From: Palsa-744 sp036498265
GTDB lineage: Bacteria; Actinomycetota; Thermoleophilia; Solirubrobacterales; Solirubrobacteraceae
NCBI GenBank assembly: GCA_036498265.1
Contig: DASYFT010000043.1
Coordinates: 1-39,176, forward strand
DNA: 39,176 bases
Reading direction: 5' to 3'
Shown here: piece after piece, positions 1 to 8,033 of the stretch
Layout of the letters: every line of letters starts with the position of its first letter
Numbering within the stretch: the stretch's first letter is position 1
Notes under the pieces: generated by a model
What the model was told of the DNA's origin: nothing
The model's input: the letters and a program-made list of their open reading frames with translations, nothing else
Databases searched by the model: none
Translations under genes and position numbers: made by a program

Positions 1-1750
1 CGACGAAGACGGGTCGGTCGCCCGCGACCTGCAGACGCTGTGCGAGCTCGAGCTGATCGAGATCGATACGGGGGAAGCGGAACCGGCCTACATCTTCAGG
101 CACGAGATCACGCGGGATGTCGCCTACGGTCTGCTCACCCACTCGCAGCGCCGGCCGCTTCACAGGGCCGTCGCGGAGTGGTACGAGCGCTCGAGCGGGA
201 TGCCGGAGCTCGAGCGGAACTCGGCGCTCCTCGCCCACCACTGGCGGATGGCCCACGAGCCGCAGCGAGCGAGGCCCTATCTCGAGCAGGCCGCCGAGCG
301 TGCGTTGCGAGGCGGCGCCTTCCTAGAGGCGGCCCAGCTCTACGCGATGCTGAGCGCGGAGACGAGCCAGCAGCCCGACGACGGGATGAAGCTGGCCCAG
401 TGGGAGAGGGGAGAGGCCGCCGCGCGCTACTTCCTGGGGGAACTGGAAATGGCACGGGTGCTGCTGGAACGCGCGGTCGGACGGCTCGACCGGCCGGTGC
501 CCAAAGGCCGCCTCGCCGTCGCCGCGGGTCTCCTGCGCGCGGTCGCCAAACAGCTCGCGCACCTGCTCTATCCGCGCCGCTACCACAACCGCCGCAGCAC
601 CGAGAAGGGCTCGCTGGATCAGGCGGTGGACTCCTACAAGATCCTGACCCAGATCAACTACCTCACAGGGCAGACCGGCGGCGAACTCATCTACCTGGTG
701 CTCGCCGGCCTCAACGTGGGCGAGGAAGCCGGCGCCTCTCCCGAGCTCGCCCGCGAGCTGGCCAACCTCGCGGGCGTCGTCGGCCTGATCAAGCTCCGCT
801 CGCTCGCGGACAGCTACGCCGCCCGCGCCGTACGGCTCGCCGAACGCGAAGGCCACTCCGAAGCGCTCGCCTACGTCTGGAACCTGCACTCGCTGCTCGA
901 GGCCCAGCGCGCCGACTGGCAGGCGGCGATCACCGACAACGACCGCGGGCTCGAGCTGTTCGGCGAGGTCGGCGACTACAACCTCGAGGCGGAGCTGTGG
1001 CAGACGCGCTCCGCGCTGTTCATCTGCCGCGGCGACTTCAGCGGCGCCGAGGTCTGCTGGACGAGGACCCGCGAGCTCGCCGCGCGAAACACCAACCCGC
1101 AGGTCGAGTCGTGGTCGCTGCTCGACGAGGTCCAGACCGAGCTCGCTCGCGACCACATCGCAGCAGCCGGGCGGGCGCTGGAGGCGGCCCTCGCGATCGA
1201 GACCTCGGAGACCGACGGCCACGCGCAGATCGAGAAGCACTACAGCACCGCAGGCACGCGCCTCGGCGAAGGGCGCCGCGACGAGGCGATGGTCTCCGCC
1301 GACCACGTCATCGAGATGGTCGCCCGCGAAACTCCGACGGGCTTCCACTGGGCGGACTTCGCGGCCGGCGCCACGGAGGTCTACATCGATCTGCTCGGCT
1401 CAGCCACCACGGACTCCGAGCGTGCCCAGCTCGAGCGGCGCGCGCGCCGGGCCTGCCGGGTGCTGCGGCCGATCGCGTCCCGGTTCGCGGGCATCCGCTC
1501 CCGCCGCTGGCTGCTCATAGCGCGCCTGGAGTGGGAGCGCGGCCGATCCACGCGGGCGCTGCGCGCATGGCGCCGCGCGGACGCGGCGGCCAGGCAGCTG
1601 GGCGGCGACTACGACCTCGCCCGTGCCAAGCTCGAGCTCATCCGTCAGGGCCTCGCCGGCGCCGAGCGCGAGCGTCTGCTCGCCGACGCGATCGCCACCT
1701 TCGAGCAGCTCGGCGCCACGCGGGAGCTGCGCAGGGCGCAGAGCCTCTGA
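1..1750 (+). CDS. ATPase/TPR regulator, probable C-terminal part of an adenylate-cyclase-AAA-TPR protein (5' partial)
   Basis: The reading frame is open from the window's left edge (first full codon at base 2) to TGA at 1748-1750, giving 582 visible residues; the N-terminus lies outside. The first 60 residues carry the signature RHEITRDVAYGLL followed by RRPLHRAVAEWYE, which in large class III cyclase/AAA or LuxR-type regulators marks the end of the STAND-like ATPase module. The remainder is a long run of helical pairs rich in Ala, Leu and Glu (for example RARPYLEQAAERAL, AERERLLADAIATFEQLGA) as expected for degenerate TPR repeats. Such proteins sense signals and control neighbouring genes through cyclic nucleotide or protein contacts. 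The cyclase or DNA-binding domain is not visible, so the exact subclass is inference. The stop overlaps the next ATG by one base, so it is probably co-translated with the oxidative genes downstream. Confidence 0.75.
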   Translation, partial: DEDGSVARDLQTLCELELIEIDTGEAEPAYIFRHEITRDVAYGLLTHSQRRPLHRAVAEWYERSSGMPELERNSALLAHHWRMAHEPQRARPYLEQAAERALRGGAFLEAAQLYAMLSAETSQQPDDGMKLAQWERGEAAARYFLGELEMARVLLERAVGRLDRPVPKGRLAVAAGLLRAVAKQLAHLLYPRRYHNRRSTEKGSLDQAVDSYKILTQINYLTGQTGGELIYLVLAGLNVGEEAGASPELARELANLAGVVGLIKLRSLADSYAARAVRLAEREGHSEALAYVWNLHSLLEAQRADWQAAITDNDRGLELFGEVGDYNLEAELWQTRSALFICRGDFSGAEVCWTRTRELAARNTNPQVESWSLLDEVQTELARDHIAAAGRALEAALAIETSETDGHAQIEKHYSTAGTRLGEGRRDEAMVSADHVIEMVARETPTGFHWADFAAGATEVYIDLLGSATTDSERAQLERRARRACRVLRPIASRFAGIRSRRWLLIARLEWERGRSTRALRAWRRADAAARQLGGDYDLARAKLELIRQGLAGAERERLLADAIATFEQLGATRELRRAQSL

Positions 1751-2286
1751 TGCACCTGCGCCCGATCGACACACGGCCCGACGAGGCTCTCGCCGCGATG
1801 GCGGCCCCGATTGCGGGCCAGGGGCTCGGGCCCCCCGGGACGCCGCCGTCGCTGCCGTTCGCGAGCCTCGAGGGCCAGGTCCAGAAAGGCCTCAACGTCT
1901 TCCTGCCGCTCAAGACCCCGGCTCAGATGCCTGCGCTGCTCGCCCTGCTCGCGTCCACCGCGACGGAGGTGCACGCCGCCCTCGCGTCGCTTCACGACGT
2001 CCACTTCGCGCGCTTCCTGCCGAGCCCCGACGGCTCCGTCCTCTGGGTGATCACCTCCTACGACGGGGGCCTCGACAGCTACATCATGGATTTCGTGGGC
2101 GTGCTCGGCAACGCGTTCACCGCCATCCTGCAGTTCATCGCCGGGGCCCCGCCGCTGCCCGTACAGCGCTACCCGCGCGAGTTCACGCAGTTCATCGAGG
2201 CGCACAACCTGGCCAAGGTGGACGTCTGGTCCGCCTATCCGGAAACCACCGTGATCGACATCCTGCGCGGCGCGCGGGCGCGGTAG
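1750..2286 (+). CDS. small alpha/beta-barrel-like protein of peroxidase/P450 clusters, function unknown
   Basis: The protein has 178 residues. ATG at 1750 overlaps the previous TGA; an in-frame ATG at 1798 is an alternative start. After a Pro/Gly-rich N-terminus comes a compact domain with the pattern ...VHFARFLPSPDGSVLWVIT-SYDGGLDSYIMDFV... The HFARF / SYDGxLDxY pattern is one I associate with a ferredoxin-like (dimeric alpha/beta barrel) domain found beside or fused to DyP-type peroxidases, catalases and related lipid-oxidation enzymes; this recall is not backed by a search. No haem ligand or catalytic motif is obvious. Position between the regulator and the DyP peroxidase suggests an accessory or substrate-handling role in the same pathway, but that is inference. 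There is no signal peptide or membrane segment, so it is expected to be cytoplasmic. Confidence 0.7.
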   Translation: MHLRPIDTRPDEALAAMAAPIAGQGLGPPGTPPSLPFASLEGQVQKGLNVFLPLKTPAQMPALLALLASTATEVHAALASLHDVHFARFLPSPDGSVLWVITSYDGGLDSYIMDFVGVLGNAFTAILQFIAGAPPLPVQRYPREFTQFIEAHNLAKVDVWSAYPETTVIDILRGARAR

Positions 2287-2294
2287 GGGGCGCG

Positions 2295-3806
2295 GTGGCG
2301 GCCGAAGCGCTCGACCTGCCGGACATCCAGGGCAACCTGATGCGGGGCTACAACTTCGCGCACGCACGCCACTTCGCGGTCGAGGTGCGCGACCCGCGGC
2401 TTGCGCGGAGCTTCATCGGCGAGCTCGCTGGTGTCGCGCAGCCGCCTGCCGCCGCGGGGCCGGCGGCCGCGGAGGCGCCGCCGGTAGCCGCGGAGCGGTC
2501 GCCTCCGCCAACGGAGGCGACGCCGCTGCGCGTCTCCACAGAAGAGGAGTGGGATCCGGGACGTCCGGACTACCGGCTCAACCTCGGCTTCACCTGGCCC
2601 GGGCTGAAGGCGCTGGGCATCCCCGCCGCCACGCTCGAAGCCTTCCCCGTCGCGTTCCGCGAAGGCCCGGCGGCGCGTGCCGCGGCGGGCGACCCCGACT
2701 ACCCAAGGACGGGCATCAACCTGGGCGACGACGGCGAAAGCGGTCCGGACCACTGGGTTCTCGGCGGCCATGGCAGCGAGGTGCACATGATGCTCTCGCT
2801 GTACACCGACGACGTCGATCGCGCGCGCCTCGAGCAGCTCTCGCAGCAGCTGCGCACCCGCTTCGGGACAGGCGGGATCGGCGAGATCGTCCCGTCCCAC
2901 GACGCCGACGCGCTGCCCGAAGGCAGGGTGCACTTCGGCTATCGCGACGGGATCGCCCAGCCACGCATCCGTGGAGCGCCCGGACGGGAACGGCCGGACA
3001 TGCAGCCGGAAGCCTTGCCGGGAGACTTCCTGCTGGGACGCGACTACGTGAACGCCTACGGCGGCAACCACCTCGGCAGCCTGCCGCCGGCCCTGGGCGA
3101 CAACGCCACCTACGCGGCGTTCCGGATCCTGCGCCAGGACGTCGTCGCGTTCGAGCACCTGCTGGAGGACTGGGGCCGGCGCTACGGCCTCTCGCCGGAG
3201 CTCGTAGCGGCGAAGCTCCTCGGCCGCTGGCGCGACGGCACGCCGCTGACGCTCTCGCCCGACTCGGACTCACCGGTCGCGGACGAACGGCTCAACGAGT
3301 TCGACTACGCCGCCGTAGAGGACCACACGACCTTCTTCGACGACCCCGACGGCGTCCGCTGCCCGATCGGCGCGCACATCCGGAGGCTGAACCCGCGGGG
3401 ATCGCTGGTGATGGGCCAGCCGCACAGTCGCCGGCTGGTCAGGCGCAGCATGCCGTACGGCCCGCAGTACAGGCCCGGCGATCCCGAGGACGAGATCGAG
3501 CGCGGGCTCATCGGGATGTTCGTCTGCGGCGACCTGGAGATGCAGTACGAGTTCATCCTGCGCGTCTGGGCCAACGAGGACATCTCGACCCACGGGCTGC
3601 GCGGCACGCGCGACCCGCTCCTGGGCGCCCAGCCGACGGCGGGAGGCATGTTCGTGATGCGCACCGACGACGCGCGCGATCCGATCGTCATGACCGGCCT
3701 GCCGCGACTGATCCAGACTCGCGGCAGCGTCTACTGCATGCTCCCCGGCATCGGCGGCCTGCGCTACATCGCCTCGACCCCGCCCGGCGAGCGGCCGGCG
3801 CCATGA
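2295..3806 (+). CDS. DyP-type haem peroxidase
   Basis: The protein has 503 residues. GTG at 2295 is chosen because AGGGGG (2285-2290) lies four bases upstream and because family similarity begins at once (DLPDIQGNLMRGY). DyP peroxidases use H2O2 to oxidise varied substrates at a haem. The distal motif is seen as GYRDGIAQP with catalytic Asp218, and the proximal ligand as CPIGAHIRRLNPR with His361; RRLVRRSMPYG and GLIGMFVCGDLEMQYEF complete the C-terminal barrel. Length fits the large C/D-type members rather than the ~300-residue encapsulin-borne type. An Ala/Pro-rich insertion at about residues 47-80 looks like a flexible surface loop. No Tat or Sec signal is seen, so it is probably intracellular. 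Its stop overlaps the next start (ATGA at 3803-3806), coupling it to the hydrolase-P450 fusion. Confidence 0.9.
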   Translation: MAAEALDLPDIQGNLMRGYNFAHARHFAVEVRDPRLARSFIGELAGVAQPPAAAGPAAAEAPPVAAERSPPPTEATPLRVSTEEEWDPGRPDYRLNLGFTWPGLKALGIPAATLEAFPVAFREGPAARAAAGDPDYPRTGINLGDDGESGPDHWVLGGHGSEVHMMLSLYTDDVDRARLEQLSQQLRTRFGTGGIGEIVPSHDADALPEGRVHFGYRDGIAQPRIRGAPGRERPDMQPEALPGDFLLGRDYVNAYGGNHLGSLPPALGDNATYAAFRILRQDVVAFEHLLEDWGRRYGLSPELVAAKLLGRWRDGTPLTLSPDSDSPVADERLNEFDYAAVEDHTTFFDDPDGVRCPIGAHIRRLNPRGSLVMGQPHSRRLVRRSMPYGPQYRPGDPEDEIERGLIGMFVCGDLEMQYEFILRVWANEDISTHGLRGTRDPLLGAQPTAGGMFVMRTDDARDPIVMTGLPRLIQTRGSVYCMLPGIGGLRYIASTPPGERPAP

Positions 3807-6800
3807 CGGAGGCGAGCGTCACCCCGGAGCTCTCGGCGCAGCTGCGGCGGCTGCTGGCGAGCGCCACGCCGGCCACAGTGCCATCCGGCGTGCTCGTCTG
3901 GTGGGGTGCCGGCCCGCTTCCAGACGGGAAGGCGCCGAGCCCGGCGCTCGACCAGATGGGCTGGGCGGCCGCCTACATGCGCCTTGAAGCCGGCGCGCTC
4001 GCGCCCGGGATCGTGCGCCCGCTGCCGGAGGTGCTCGCGCTGATCGGGCGCAACCGGCCGGATGGGCCGCTGCCGCTCGCGGTGGCGTGCTTCCGCTATG
4101 CGGTGCCGAGCGCGGAGCTCATCGCCAGGGTGCGAAGCGCGGTCGACGAGGGCAGGCCCATGCGCCATCCGCCGCTCACCCTGGAAGGGCAGCTGGACGA
4201 GCGCGAGGCGTTCTTCTGCTGCGGGCTGCTGCACGACCAGTGGGGCACGATGGTGCCCTCCTACCGCGGCCAAACGGTGCCGCTCCTGCTGATGCCCGAG
4301 CTGGTGCTGTCGAACCGGGACAAGCGCGCCCCGGACCGGATCGAGGTGGATCCCGGTGACGGAGGAGGCTTCCGGACGCTCACCCCCGGGACGCCACTCG
4401 AGACCGAGTACGGACCCGCGACCGGCGCCACGCTGTCGGTGCGCTGCCGCTACGGAGCCAGCACGCTGAGCGCGGGCTTCAAGCTGACGCTGAGCGCCGA
4501 GCCCGCGGCTCCAGAGACCGACGAGCGCTGGGCGCTGAAGGGCGACGCAGGCAACACGGGCACCGCCTACGTGTACCGCTCGCCCGGCAACGCCGCCGTC
4601 CGCCGCCCGCTGATCATCGTCGAGGGCTTTCCCGGTGGCCAAGCGCCCGACTACCTGTATGAAACGCTCAACCAGCAGCGGACCGCCGAGCAGCTGCGCG
4701 CCGCCGGATATGACCTGGTGATCGTCGGCCTCGACCGCGGCACGGACCCGATCCAGCGAAACGCCGAGGTGCTCGTCGACTGCATACGCACAGCCATCGA
4801 GCGCACGGAGGAGCCGCTGGTCGTCGGCGGCATCAGCATGGGTGGGCTGATCAGCCGCTTTGCACTCGCCGCGATGGAGAGCAGGGGGGAGGCGCACCAG
4901 ACGAGCGTCTTCCTGACCATCGACACGCCCCACGCCGGCAGCTACACGAGCCTCGGCGCCCAGTGGTTCGTGCACACGTTCGTGGACCATCTGCCGGGCC
5001 TCGCCGCCGAGGCGTGGCTCCTGGACTCGCCGGCCAACCAGCAGTTCGTGCTGTGGTGGGTGCACAACGGCAAGGCGCAGAGGAGCCCGCTGCGCGAGGC
5101 GTTCGTCAAGGAGCTGGCCGACCTCGGCGACTACCCGCAGATCCCGCGGCGCCTCGCGGTGTCGTGCGGGAGCGGCGACGGCAGCCAGAGCGCCAAGCCG
5201 GGGGTGCGCACCCTGGCCTGGTCGGCGGAGCCGTGGCTGGGCGTGGAGCTGCATGCCATCTCCGGCGCCGGCCGCTCGACCCTCGCGACGGGCCACTGGT
5301 TCCTCGCCGACCCGCAGAGCCTGCCGGCTCTGACCTTCGAGGACGGGCCCGCCTGGGACGTCGCGCCCGGCGGCCAGGACTTCTACAACGCCCAGGTCGC
5401 CATGATCGCGCAGAGCTCCGGCTGCGGCACGGTGGAACAGGCGCTCGGCGAGAGCTGCCAGGTGCCGACCGTCAGCGCGCTCGACCTGCACAGCGACCCG
5501 TTCAAGCCGGTCCCCGCTCCCGGATCCGGCGGAAGCCCGTTCCACGACTACGTCTGCGCCGAGGCCAACCAGCCGCACCTCACGATCACGCCCAAGCTGA
5601 GTGGATGGCTGCTGTCGGCGCTCACCGGCCCGGCGTCGCCGGGCCCCGCCCCGGGCGACGGCAGGCCGGCGGTGCCCAGCCCCACCGCGGCGGCTGGAAA
5701 CCCGACTCCCAGCGCCAATCCGGCGCCTGGGACCCCGGTGCCGAGCGCCAGCCCTGCGCCGGGCAACCCCACTCCCAGCGCCAGCCCGGCGCCTGGGAAT
5801 CCGACTCCGAGCGCCGGCCCGGCGCCTGGGGCTCCGGCGGCCGCCGCCACCCCGCCCGCACGCAGCACCGCCCCGGCGCCAGGCACGCCGCCGCGCCCGA
5901 GCGGATTCGACCCGAGCGCGTTCGATCCTCACGACCCGGCGTTCCTCGCCAACCCCTACCCGACGTATGCGCTGTTCCGGGAACAGGCGCCGATCTACCC
6001 CGTCAAGGGTTACGAAGGGGCGAGCTGGGTGTTCCGCTACGACGACTGCCGCCGGCTGCTCACCGACACGGCGGTGTGGGTCAAGAACTCCCCCCTCGGA
6101 CCGACCTCGCAGCTCGGCCCCTACTGCATGATGTCGAGCTTTCCCGAGGGGATGTTCGCCTCCGACCCGCCGTTGCACACGCAGCTGCGCCAACTGGTCG
6201 AGCCTGTGTTCGCCCAGGCGATCCAGGCCGCCCCCGCTCTGACCGACGAACTCGCCACGCCGCTGCTGCAGGCGGCCCGTCAGCGCGGGCGCTTCGAGCT
6301 GATCTCCGAATACGCCCTGCGCCTGCCCGCGCGCGTTCTGTTCACCCTCATGGGGATCCCCGACGGTCCGCCCGACCACCTCGGCGTGTGGGAGGGTCTG
6401 ATCGACTGGCAGGCGCGGATCGCGGCCGCACACGACAGAACGCAGTCGCTGATCGTGCGGGGCACCGGAGCCGTGTGCTCGATGGCGCTCAACTCCTTCT
6501 TCGAGGGCATGCTGCTCGAGAACCCACCCAGCGCAGGGCTGTTCGCGGAGATCTGCCGGACGTTCAAGGGCGCCGGGCTGAGCGACCAGGCTTCCCAGGT
6601 GCTCGCATGCGACTTCGTGGTCGCGGGCTACCTGTCGACGACCTTCGTGATCGGCACCGGCGTGCGCAACCTGCTCGAGCACCCGCAGCAGCTCGAAGCG
6701 CTGCGGCGGAACCCGGCGCTGTATGAGCCGGCGCTGGCGGAGATGATGCGCTACGACGGCCCCGTCCAGCTGATCGACCGTGTAGCCGCGACTGAAACCG

Positions 6801-7102
6801 AGTTGGGAGGCCACGAGTTCAAAGCGGGGGACCGCGTCGGCGCCGTCGTCGGATCGGCCGACCGCGACGCGGGCGGGTTCACCGATCCGGACGACTTCCT
6901 GATCACGCGCGAACCCAACGACCACCTGGGCTTTGGCAAGGGGATCCACTACTGCATAGGCGAGCCGCTGGTGAAGCTCGTGGCGCCCGTCGCGCTGCGG
7001 CGGCTCATCGAGGCGTTCCCCGACCTGGCGCTCGCGGGCCAGCCGCAGTGGCAGACCGATCCATACCTGCGCGCCGTCACCAACCTGCCGCTCCAGACGT
7101 AG
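3803..7102 (+). CDS. alpha/beta-hydrolase - cytochrome P450 fusion protein
   Basis: One uninterrupted frame of 1099 residues begins at ATG 3803, overlapping the DyP stop. Residues 1-250 are not recognised. Residues ~260-605 are an alpha/beta-hydrolase resembling lipases: LIIVEGFPGG oxyanion region, nucleophile elbow GGISMGG (Ser345), TIDTPHAGSY and a late His in PFHDYVC or NQPHLTI. Residues ~605-709 form a Pro/Ala/Ser/Gly linker with four 11-residue repeats. Residues ~709-1099 are a bacterial class P450: N-terminal FLANPYPTYALFR, C-helix HTQLRQLV, ExxR as EMMR, and haem loop HLGFGKGIHYCIGE with Cys1051 as thiolate ligand. The I-helix reads AGYLSTT (941-947), so the usual acidic residue is Leu944 and the conserved Thr is Ser945. 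No ferredoxin or reductase lies nearby. A route where the hydrolase releases a lipid that peroxidase and P450 then oxidise is inference. Confidence 0.9.
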   Translation: MTEASVTPELSAQLRRLLASATPATVPSGVLVWWGAGPLPDGKAPSPALDQMGWAAAYMRLEAGALAPGIVRPLPEVLALIGRNRPDGPLPLAVACFRYAVPSAELIARVRSAVDEGRPMRHPPLTLEGQLDEREAFFCCGLLHDQWGTMVPSYRGQTVPLLLMPELVLSNRDKRAPDRIEVDPGDGGGFRTLTPGTPLETEYGPATGATLSVRCRYGASTLSAGFKLTLSAEPAAPETDERWALKGDAGNTGTAYVYRSPGNAAVRRPLIIVEGFPGGQAPDYLYETLNQQRTAEQLRAAGYDLVIVGLDRGTDPIQRNAEVLVDCIRTAIERTEEPLVVGGISMGGLISRFALAAMESRGEAHQTSVFLTIDTPHAGSYTSLGAQWFVHTFVDHLPGLAAEAWLLDSPANQQFVLWWVHNGKAQRSPLREAFVKELADLGDYPQIPRRLAVSCGSGDGSQSAKPGVRTLAWSAEPWLGVELHAISGAGRSTLATGHWFLADPQSLPALTFEDGPAWDVAPGGQDFYNAQVAMIAQSSGCGTVEQALGESCQVPTVSALDLHSDPFKPVPAPGSGGSPFHDYVCAEANQPHLTITPKLSGWLLSALTGPASPGPAPGDGRPAVPSPTAAAGNPTPSANPAPGTPVPSASPAPGNPTPSASPAPGNPTPSAGPAPGAPAAAATPPARSTAPAPGTPPRPSGFDPSAFDPHDPAFLANPYPTYALFREQAPIYPVKGYEGASWVFRYDDCRRLLTDTAVWVKNSPLGPTSQLGPYCMMSSFPEGMFASDPPLHTQLRQLVEPVFAQAIQAAPALTDELATPLLQAARQRGRFELISEYALRLPARVLFTLMGIPDGPPDHLGVWEGLIDWQARIAAAHDRTQSLIVRGTGAVCSMALNSFFEGMLLENPPSAGLFAEICRTFKGAGLSDQASQVLACDFVVAGYLSTTFVIGTGVRNLLEHPQQLEALRRNPALYEPALAEMMRYDGPVQLIDRVAATETELGGHEFKAGDRVGAVVGSADRDAGGFTDPDDFLITREPNDHLGFGKGIHYCIGEPLVKLVAPVALRRLIEAFPDLALAGQPQWQTDPYLRAVTNLPLQT
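5699..5830 (+). repeat. four 33-bp tandem repeats encoding a Pro-rich linker
   Basis: Four in-frame 11-codon units start at 5699, 5732, 5765 and 5798. They encode NPTPSANPAPG, TPVPSASPAPG, NPTPSASPAPG and NPTPSAGPAPG. They sit between the hydrolase and P450 modules and look like an extended, flexible or length-variable tether. Confidence 0.9.
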
Positions 7103-7108
7103 CCCCGC

Positions 7109-7123
7109 GGCGCCGGGGGCGCC
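7109..7123 (+). terminator. GC hairpin after the P450 operon
   Basis: GGCGCC-GGG-GGCGCC begins seven bases after the P450 stop codon. There is no T-tract, so it may be only a weak or Rho-assisted 3' end. Confidence 0.35.
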
Positions 7124-7211
7124 TCGCCGACGTCAGGGCCGTCGAACGCCGGGGGATAACACGCCCATCACGGCTCGGGCCCGGGGCGAACCCTATGCTG
7201 AGCGTTGAGAC

Positions 7212-8033
7212 ATGCTCAGCGTCCTGCTCACAAACGACGACGGTATCGAGGCCGAGGGCCTTCAGACGATGCGCCGCGCGCTCACGGAGCTCGATGACGT
7301 GCGCCTGGCCGTCATCGCCCCCGACGGCAACCGCTCGGCGATGGCGCGCTCGATAACCACGCGCCGGCCGCTGTGGGTCGCCGAGGTGCCGTTCTCCGAT
7401 GGCACGGTCGGCTACGCCACCGATGGCACGCCGGTCGACTGCGTGCGGCTGGCCAGCCTGGGACTGGTCGAGGGGTTCGAGGCGGACCTGGTGGTCTCGG
7501 GCATCAACCACGGGGCCAATCTGGGTGACGACATCACCTACTCCGGAACCGTGGCGGCGGCGCTCGAGGGGGTGGTGCTCGGCCTCCCGGCGATCGCCGT
7601 CTCGCAGCAGTCCGGCGCGCGTTCGCTCGACTACCGCTTCGACGGTGGGTTCGGCTTCGAGGTGGCTGCCGCGTTCGTGGCGCGCCTCGTGGAGCGCATC
7701 GACGACGTGCCGCTGCCGGCGAGGACGCTGCTCAACGTCAACGTGCCCGCGGGCGAGCCTGCCGGCGTTGAGGTGACGAGCCTCGGCAAGCGCATCTACC
7801 GCGACCAGCTGAAGCTCGAGCAGGAGGAGCCGCACCGGCGCCGCTACTGGATCTACGGCTCCGATCCCGGCTTCCACGACGAGGCCGGTACGGACCTTGC
7901 CGCCGTCGCGGCAGGTCGCATCGCGGTGACGCCGATCCACTTCGATCTCACCGACCGTCCGAGCCTCGAGGCCCTCAGGCGCTTCGACCTCGAGGAGCTG
8001 CTCGAGCCGGTCGCGCGCGACGCGAGGCCGTGA
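7212..8033 (+). CDS. surE: 5'/3'-nucleotidase SurE
   Basis: The protein has 273 residues, usual for the family. SurE is a cytoplasmic metal-dependent phosphatase that removes 5' or 3' phosphate from nucleoside monophosphates and short polyphosphates, linked to stationary-phase survival. Metal-binding LLTNDDG (Asp9, Asp10) is at the extreme N-terminus, followed by APDGNRSAMARS and the diagnostic block SGINHGANLGDDITYSGT. ATG 7212 is fixed by the need to keep the first beta strand (MLSVLLTNDDG); no clear Shine-Dalgarno is seen, but a TATGCT box at 7194-7199 would give a very short leader. Its last codon overlaps the ligA start (GTGA, 8030-8033), so the two are co-translated. Confidence 0.96.
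   Translation: MLSVLLTNDDGIEAEGLQTMRRALTELDDVRLAVIAPDGNRSAMARSITTRRPLWVAEVPFSDGTVGYATDGTPVDCVRLASLGLVEGFEADLVVSGINHGANLGDDITYSGTVAAALEGVVLGLPAIAVSQQSGARSLDYRFDGGFGFEVAAAFVARLVERIDDVPLPARTLLNVNVPAGEPAGVEVTSLGKRIYRDQLKLEQEEPHRRRYWIYGSDPGFHDEAGTDLAAVAAGRIAVTPIHFDLTDRPSLEALRRFDLEELLEPVARDARP

Noticed and set aside
323..1348. 341-residue minus-strand frame under the TPR regulator
   Set aside because: Composition is typical of antisense high-GC frames and the opposite strand carries clear TPR/ATPase features.
3764..6949. 1061-residue open frame on the minus strand under the hydrolase-P450 gene
   Set aside because: It is the antisense shadow of a real GC-rich coding frame; its translation has no family motifs while the plus strand shows complete P450 and hydrolase signatures.
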